The translations under genes were made by a program, and so were the position numbers. Positions 57,011 through 64,000 of a DNA stretch of 64,000 bases are shown here, piece after piece; position 1 is the first letter of the stretch, and every line of letters starts with the position of its first letter. Source of the stretch: Dendrobium chrysotoxum. Its lineage: Eukaryota > Streptophyta > Magnoliopsida > Asparagales > Orchidaceae. The stretch covers positions 20,138,932-20,202,931 of the forward strand of contig CM034313.1 of assembly GCA_019925795.1 (NCBI GenBank), written 5' to 3'. The notes below the pieces were generated by a model. The model was not told the origin of the DNA. It ran no database searches and saw only the letters and a list, made by a program, of their open reading frames with translations.

Positions 57011-59029
57011 AATGTAAAAAAAGGTTTCTACTCTTTGATTAAAAATAAAACTTTTCTTAATCCTTGATGAGTATTAATCCTTTCAAGATTTTCTTCACTC
57101 ACTATTATGACGTGGTCAGGAGAATATTGGACCCTTCTAAATTTGTTAATCTTGGATAATGCCTTTTTTGAACCATCCTAATTTAAATCTAAATATTTTC
57201 CTTTAGGGATAGGTGTGAGTCAACACACTTAGGCATCCTTTCCCTTAAGATCATATTTCTAGTGTTGGATAATGCCTTTTAAGACAAATCCTTGCATTAG
57301 GAGCTCATAGACCTAATGCATCCACCATAGCTAATTCAGCCCCTAGGCTGATAAAAGTTTTAAAATATATATAAAACCTTGAGCCATATACAAGCCCATA
57401 TCAACTCAAGATCTAAAACTACTTGCATTGTCTTTTGGAACCTTCCAGACACCTTGCCTAGTAATTTTAGGCCAGGTCGTGGTTGGAGGTGGCTAGAATT
57501 TAAGAAATAGAAGGAAAATGGAGTGGGTTCAGCTCTAGCTCTCTCAACAACTAAGAACATGGGTTGTAACTACCTTGGTGAGTTTCCCTGAGTCTATTGT
57601 CCCTTAGCTAAAAAAATATTTGGTAGTGGTGGCCTGAGTTGGATGAATTTGAACTTTAAATTGATTCCTAAAGCCTATAAATAGTCTTAAGTTCCTTAAG
57701 AATGGCTGAGTCCTTTTCTTCCTAAACACTCCCTAGAGTCCTTCCATAAATTCCTTAGCTCTATATGGCTTCTATACCCGAACTCTAACAAGTTCGATCG
57801 AGCTTCGTCGATCCCATCCTGATCAAAATTTAATTTCCAATACAGTCAAACTTAAGCTTTGCTACTTGAAGGAAACTCGTTCATTGAGTTGAGATGAACT
57901 CAACACATGCAAATTCAACCATAATTGTCCACTACATTGAAGTATTCCTTAATCCCAATCCTCTTATTCATAAGTTTTGGTCAACTATGAAATAAACATG
58001 TAACCTAATGGGATCTAACAGTTAGATAATATGTTCGAGTGAAGATGATCCTTTGGGATTAATCTCAAATGAATTCATCAAGTATATTTCTTAGGTCAAC
58101 CTAAAAACTCTCCATAGCTTAGAAACCCTATAAGAGATAGGAGCTAAAATCAAATCAGTTATTTTTAATCAATGGTTTTGAACGTGTTGGATTATACACT
58201 ATGCTTCAATCCCATAGTTTTGAGTTGTTTAATCATAATCATCTGATCTAAGATTGAACAGCCATTAAAGAAGGCATGTGATCCAATATTTGGCTAATGA
58301 TTTCCTAACAAATCAAATAATATTGGGTGCAAAGCATGATAAAGTAAGTCATTGACTATATAAAAATTAAAGGGATGATCTATAAAATCTAATATATCTT
58401 AGAATATTAATAATTCCTTACACACTTGTCCAAATTAGACATTCTTAGGCTTTATGAATTTATCTTGAGGTATAGAGTAAAATCACTATGGTTTAAAATA
58501 AAATTTTTTGATAAATTAAAAGAAATTTTAAAAATACTCTATAAAGTATTTTGGGAATTATTAATTAAAATTAAATCATCTTGACCCCAAATTTAAATAA
58601 ATTAAGCATGGATATGCCTCTGACATTCGCAAATTAATCATATGTGTTTGAGGTCTTGTACTGCTTGAGTTAGACAATTTAAAAAAATAGTCCATGTTTT
58701 GACATATAATTTGAAATTGTTCTAAACAAAAATCCATAGATTATTAGGGTTAGATTTGGTGTGGTTTGCTAGCTTAGTTTATAAGGGTTAGATAGCCAAT
58801 AATTTTAATCTGAGCCATGGTCTAATTCACCTAAAACTTAAGTTCTAAAAAAAGCTACATTTACTTAAGAAATTAATTATAAACCCTAGAAAGACTTCGA
58901 TGACCCCAAATTCATCCTTCAAATTTAAATGACTTAGGGTTTAAATTTCATGTGTTTTGGAGTTCATTGGGTGTGTAAAATAGTGAACCCTAATTCATTT
59001 CTCTTAAATGACCTAGGATTTAAAAGACA
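57011..59029 (+). other. Non-coding sequence with a possible LTR promoter
   Basis: There is no coding domain. CTATAAATAG at 57675-57684 is a good TATA-type box in a stretch with LTR-like leader sequence after it (TCCTTTTCTTCCTAAACACTC). The block 58240-58262 (TGATCTAAGATTGAACAG) resembles 15804-15821, so both may come from one LTR family. Confidence 0.3.
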
Positions 59030-59229
59030 GAAACATCATTCCAATGTTCATATTCTCTCTCCCTGTTGCATCCCCTGGCTATGGTAATCGTAGTTTCCAC
59101 TATTTGTTGGGTGTGATCCTTCAAGCGCTTTGGATTTTTATTTTAATCTCAGTCTGTGCGGAGTTTTACCCAAGGAGGTTTGATTTGTTTTACCCAATGC
59201 CTTTTGGCCTTTGGTTTCCCTTGTCGTAG

Positions 59230-60764
59230 CTGGATGGTAGCGATACTAACTTCATCCTCTCCAAATCCATGGGGTAAACCTCCTTCTAGAGTGGCTATTT
59301 CTTCGAAAGGTTTCTCTGATTCTAATGTCTTTGATAACTCTAGTAAATCCAATTCTTTTTGTGACATGGTTGTCAGTTCTTCTTCATCTAGTGAACCTAT
59401 TTTTTCTTTTACTAAATCTATTGTGAAAGGTGTTCCTTCTCTATTAATGTCTGATGAGGATATTGTCAAGCTTGCTAGCCCTTTTAATTTCACACTAGTT
59501 GGAAAATTTTCTGTTTGTAGTCCTAACTTAGATATGATTCAGAATTTTTTAGAATTTTGAAGTTATTAGGTGTTTTTTCTGTCAAACTTCATGATGCTAG
59601 ACATATTTCTATCCAACTTAGTAATGATTTGGATTATAGTCATATTTTTGCTAAGAGGTCTTACTATATCAATAATTGTCAAATGAGACTTCTCAAACGG
59701 TCTCCGTATTTTTATGTTAAGGAAGAATCTCCTATTGTGCCGATTTGGATATCATTCCCTAACTTATGTTTACATTTTTTTTTAATTCTCATGTTCTTCA
59801 AGCCTTGGGCTACATTTTTGGTAGGCCATTGTAGTCCGATCAAGCTACTGCCTCATGATCGAGGCCTTCTGTAGCTAGGATATTGGTGGAACTTGACATT
59901 ACCAAGAAGCATTCTAAGGAGATACGGCTTGGTTTAAAAATGTTGGTTATCTTCAAAAAATGGGATTTGAAAATATTCCTGATTTTTGTAATAATTGCAA
60001 GATCCATGGACATTCAACCAATGATTGCTTTGTGCTCAATTCAAAACTTAAAAACATTAATAAAGGTTCTAATTTTGTTGCAGATGGTAACTCTGTTGAA
60101 AAGGAGAAAGAATATTTTCCTAAGGAAATGCACGGTGTGAATAATATTAAGGAATAGGTTGTTAATGAGAATTTAGAATCTGGAAGTTATAATAAATCTA
60201 CTGACGGTAATATTGGTAACAATGAAACTGTCCCCTTGATTTGTCTCAATGGAACTTTGGAAAACAACCCTGCTCTTGGATTGGCTGGGCATGATTTAAC
60301 TGGTATAAATGGAACTTTGGAAAACAACCCTACTCTTGGATCGGCTGGGCATGATTTAACTGGTATAAATGATGAAGATAACACTCATGGTGGGCCTGAA
60401 TCTATTGATCATCATACTATTAGTGATATAACTAAGGTTATTGGTGTTGTTAGTGATGCTCTTCCTATTTTAGCACAAACTCAGTGTACTTTAAATCAAA
60501 ATATTGGGATGAGTTCTGAATTACAAAATGGAAAAAATGTTGAGAACGAGGAAGGTGAGATTTTGGATCATGAAAATGAGCCTTTTTTTGGATAAGCAAT
60601 ATGTGGCTTCAACTAAGCCTAAACAAATGGTGGACCATGACAAGATTTCTGAAGAGGATTATGTTAAAGCTCCCAAAAAGAAAAATAAGAACAACACAAA
60701 TGGTGGCGGTAGTTCATATAGGTTAATGAGATCTTCAACTTGTTTTGCCAAATCTAATGGTTAA
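59230..60764 (+). pseudogene. LINE D ORF1 (DUF4283 and CCHC knuckle)
   Basis: DUF4283 begins in the open frame ending at 59560 (DEDIVKLASPFNFTLVGKFS) and goes on after a frameshift near 59557 (LGVFSVKLHDARHISIQ, YYINNCQMRLLKRSPYF). The zinc knuckle CNNCKIHGHSTNDC near 59990 is a complete CCHC. The tail holds a 60-bp in-frame duplication (60251-60370) and an acidic end (ENEEGEILDHENE). It overlaps the start of ORF2 by a few bases in the region 60757-60764. ORF1 would bind the LINE RNA. Confidence 0.8.
60251..60370 (+). repeat. 60-bp tandem duplication in LINE D ORF1
   Basis: Two copies (60251-60310 and 60311-60370) differ at about two positions. Each encodes GTLENNPxLGxAGHDLTGIN, so the duplication keeps the reading frame. 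Confidence 0.9.
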
Positions 60765-63700
60765 GTCTCTCATTTGGAATATTAGGGGGGTGGGTGCTTC
60801 CTTAGGGTTTAGGTTTTAAGGTTTAGGGTTTAGGGTTTAGGGTTTATAACTTATGTAGGATCCATAATATTTAGCTTCTGGTTATCATTGAGCCTTTAAC
60901 TTCATCTTCTTTCATTGATTCTGTGCGGTCTAGCTTGGGTTTTGATTTGGCTTTTGGTAATTGCTCCAATAAGATTTGACTTTTTTGGAAAAGGTTCATG
61001 TGTATTGACATTATAGCTGATTATCCTCAAATTGTGCATATTTCTATTAATATTTTTCATTTATCATCTTATGCTTCTTTTGTTTATGCTTCTTATTCTA
61101 GAACTGGTAGGAAAATGCTTTGGAAAATGGTTAGTGATTTCTCCTCCATGATCTCTGCTCCTTGGATGATTGGTGGTGATTTCAATACCATTTCTAATGT
61201 TAATGAAAGAGTTGGGGGGAAACCTCCCAATCAGGCTATGGATGATTTTAATGATATGATTTACAATTGTAATCTGCATGATATTGCCTTTTCAAAGAAC
61301 ACTTTTACTTGGAATAAAGCCACTATGTGGCAAAGATTAGATCGTATTCTCTTTAATGATTTTTGGATATCGGCTCTTCAATCGACTCATATTGATCATT
61401 TAAGTTGGACTTTATGTGATCATTATCCTGTACTTTTAAATATTTTGCATTTTAGTAGCAATATTCCTTCTCCATTTAGATTTCAAAATATGTGGATTTT
61501 AGATGATACTTTTACCTCTCTTGTCAATAGTAATTGGCACGCCCCTTTGTTTCCTTGTGATAATGTTGGAGGCATGACTAGATTTTGGTTTAAACTTAAA
61601 AGGCTTAAAAAGAATTTGAATTGGTGGAATAAGTGTGTTATTAAAAATATTTTTTCTAATATTTCTAAGGCTGAGGATTTGGTTAACAATGCGAATATCC
61701 ATTACATGAATGATCCTTCCTCTAAGAACCTTGTGTTACTTAATGAAGCTAAAGCTTCTTTGTTTAAACTTCAAGAAAACTAGGAAGTTTATTGGACATA
61801 GAAGGCTTCCACTAAATTCTTGGTTGAGGGGGATAGAAATACAAATTTTTTTCACAATATTGCTAACCATAAGAAAGTTGTTAACCACATTCATAAGATT
61901 AACCCCCTTGATGGTGTTTCTATTAATTCCCCTGATCAGATTTATGCCTCTGGTATTCATTATTTTCATCAGGTTCTTAATAAAGATTTCTCTCCTGATT
62001 TAAACATGGTTTGTTCCTTCATTCCTTCTCTCATCTATGAGGAGGACAACAACTTGACTAAAATGCCTAATGAGGATGAAATTTTTCTAACACTTAATAG
62101 TATGAATGGCAATTTTGTTGCTGGCCTGGACGGTTTTACCATGAAGTTTTTTCAAAAATGTTGGTCTATTATTAAGGGCAATCTCATTAATGTTGTTAGA
62201 GATTTCTTCTTGGGGAATCCTTACCCCAAATATTTCACCTCTACTTTTATTATTTTAATTCCTAAGAATGATGCTATTAATTTTTGGAATGATTACCGTC
62301 CGATTAGCTTGTGCTCCTTTTTTAATAAGCTTAATGCTAAACTGCTTGTGGGTAGGATTGCTATTTTATTACCTAAAATCAATTCTTTGGAACAAACTAG
62401 TTTTCTTAAAGGTAGGTCTACTTTGATAATGTTTTATTGGCGCAAGAGTTAGTCCATGACTTAGAAGCTAAAATTACTGTTGGTAATATTATTTTTATGG
62501 TTGATATTTATAAAGCTTATGATATTTTAAATTGGGAGTTTCTTTACATGATGTTAAAGCTCTTTGGGTTCAATATGGATTTTATTAACCTTATTAAAAA
62601 TAGCATTGTGAATTGCTTTTTCTCTATTATGATCAAGGGTAAGTGTCATGGTTATTTCAAGTCCTCTCATGGGCTGAGGCAAGGGGATCCCCTATCCCCT
62701 ACTTTATTTATTATTGCTGCTGAATTTCTCTCGAGAGGATTAAAAAGTGATTTTTAACTCATCCTACTTTACATTTTAGAACGCTTGGTGGTTTTCCTAT
62801 CACTCACTTAAGCTTTGCTGATGATTTCATTATCTTCACTAATGGCTCCATTAAAATGCTTTGCATTTTTTTTAATTTTCTTGATAAATTTCAAAAGCTA
62901 GTGGTCTTATCATTAATCCAAACAAGAGTTGTTTCATCACTTCCAAAGAACCTATGATATCCATAATAAGTTTGGCTTTTCCCATAAGAATTTACCTTTG
63001 AAATATTTGGGTAATCCTGTTTTTAGAGGTAAAAAGAGGTCTCATTTATTTGGAGACAGTTTCAATGCTATTCCAAGAAACTTACTACTTGAGCTTTAAT
63101 TTTCTTTCTTATGGTGGTAGATTGGTTTTAATTAAACATGTGCTCTGTTCTATTCCCATTTATCTCTTTCATACTTTATGAATTACGGGTAATGTTTGTA
63201 GTAGGATGGAAAGGCTTTTTGACAAAATTTTTTGGGGTGCTAAAGATAGTAAATCTGCTATTTTGTGGTCTTCTTGGACTAATTCCTCTGGGGATTTTGA
63301 GGAGGGGAATCTTGGTTTTAAAACTATGGGTGATATGTCGATCGGTTTTTCTTATAAACTCTTATTTTCTTTTAGATCTAAGAAAAGTATATGGGCTAAA
63401 TTCATGACTGCTAAATACTGTGCTAGTCATCATCCTCTTGTTTGTCACTTTAATTAGGATGATTCTTTTAACTGGAGGAGGCTCTACTCCATCAAATGGA
63501 AGGCTGAAAATTTTATCCAATGGGGTTTTGGTTATGAGAACATCTTCTTTTGGCAAGATCAATGGTTGGGTAACTTCTCTATTGACAGTCTTTTGAATAC
63601 TCATTCTACTTCTGCATGCAAAGTTAATTATTTTAGTCATAATGGCATTTGGGATGTTAATTTACTTTGTGATAATGTTCCGCACTTTATTGTCAGTCTT

Positions 63701-64000
63701 ATTCTTAAAATTCCTCTATAATTGGATGATGAGGATTTCATCATGTTTACTAAGGCCAATGATGGTAAGTTTGCTTTGAAACAAGTTTGGCACTATATCA
63801 GAAATTCCTACCCTAAGTCTTTACTTTATTCGGCTATTTGGCACCATGCTATCCCGTCTTCTTACTCTATTTTAGTTTGGAGGATTCTGCATAATGTTTT
63901 ACCAGTTGACTATAGGCTTATGGAAAAAGGTTTTCATATTGTTTCCAAATGTCAATGTTGTTATCATATTGAGAACCTTAACCATGTGCTCGCCAACGGT
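60757..64000 (+). pseudogene. LINE D ORF2 (EN, RT, RT-associated zinc region)
   Basis: The ATG at 60757 gives MVKSLIWNIRGVGAS, the endonuclease start. A telomere-like tract then breaks the frame. LLVIIEPLTSSSFIDSVR (about 60875) carries the catalytic Glu. The open piece 60998-61783 includes MIGGDFNTISNVNER, TWNKATMWQRLDRILFN and LCDHYPVLL. RT follows with GLDGFTMKFFQKCW, IILIPKNDAINFWNDYRPIS, FMVDIYKAYDILNWEFLY and SSHGLRQGDPLSPTLFII. FADDF (62814-62828) retains both catalytic Asp residues but lies one frame off. Near the right edge a Cys/His-rich RT-associated region (VSKCQCCYHIENLNHVL) begins. Confidence 0.85.
60802..60845. repeat. Telomere-type TTTAGGG tract
   Basis: About five units of the plant telomere repeat (GGGTTTA), some imperfect (GGTTTTAAGG), lie inside the endonuclease coding region of LINE D, between the RGVG start and the LLVIIEP block. 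Confidence 0.85.

Larger units (their letters stand above)
59030..64000 (+). mobile_element. L1-type LINE D, runs off the window
   Basis: This plus-strand L1 has a 5' region (59030-59230), ORF1 (about 59230-60764), and ORF2 from 60757 with endonuclease, RT and the start of the zinc-binding RT-associated region at the right edge. It belongs to a different L1 subfamily from LINEs A-C, because its ORF1 and EN starts (MVKSLIWNIRGVG versus MSSLLFWN) differ. Many frameshifts and stops are present. The 3' end is outside the window. Confidence 0.87.

Noticed and set aside
59149..59493. 114-codon minus-strand frame
   Set aside because: It is a shadow of LINE D ORF1, whose plus-strand frame carries the DUF4283 pattern.
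60802..60845. Chromosome end or subtelomere
   Set aside because: The tract is only ~44 bp and LINE D continues on both sides of it, so it is interstitial.
1..64000. tRNA, rRNA or host protein-coding genes
   Set aside because: No cloverleaf-like or rRNA-like sequence and no intron-exon structure with a non-transposon domain was recognised by eye. A tRNAscan or protein search could overturn this.

Overview
This window is intergenic, transposon-filled DNA from a flowering plant. The elements are plant-type: a SIRE-like Ty1/copia element primed by initiator-Met tRNA, L1-type LINEs with a C-terminal RNase H domain, a plant RTE LINE ending in TTG repeats, Athila/Tat Ty3/gypsy relics, a CACTA-like terminus and a TTTAGGG tract. 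The DNA is AT-rich, and nearly every coding relic carries stops and frameshifts. I see no host protein gene, rRNA, tRNA or CRISPR array. The species cannot be named from this sequence.

Layout. 1-2032: tail of a copia LTR, an RTE LINE relic (minus strand) with a ~258-bp unit in three tandem copies, and a CACTA-like end. 2825-9127: a degenerate Athila-like gypsy element on the minus strand (PBS, gag, a 3' ORF, no visible pol), split by a 2.26-kb aberrant copia insertion at 4573-6833. 9128-14835: a copia LTR fragment abutting L1 LINE A (plus strand, RT core deleted). 14836-17550: non-coding, with a 129-bp hairpin MITE. 17551-23940: L1 LINE B (minus strand), flanked by diverged direct repeats. 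24131-28408: a short RTE insertion and gypsy fragments. 28409-32280: the 3' end of a second SIRE-like copia element (ORF3, PPT, LTR), with an RTE LINE inserted in its LTR. 33522-44241: a complete 10.7-kb SIRE-like copia element (minus strand) with two LTRs, a 5-bp target duplication and a third ORF. 45985-49305: L1 LINE C (minus strand), with EN and RT missing. 50110-53060: a Tat-type gypsy pol relic (plus strand). 56529-57010: an Athila PBS and gag (plus strand). 59030-64000: L1 LINE D (plus strand), running off the window.

Three things stand out. First, the copia LTRs are filled with short 15-bp dyads (ATCGTACAGTACGAT in one family, ATCATCCAGGATGAT in another). Their arms change together between families, and the same dyads recur inside the element just upstream of ORF3. 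Second, the insertion at 4573-6833 has correct LTR ends and a 5-bp target duplication but a scrambled interior with a ~110-bp inverted repeat, as expected of an integrated aberrant reverse transcript. Third, the SIRE-like ORF3 occurs in two separate elements here, each followed by a duplicated polypurine tract.

All calls come from reading the sequence and conceptual translations by eye. No database search was run.
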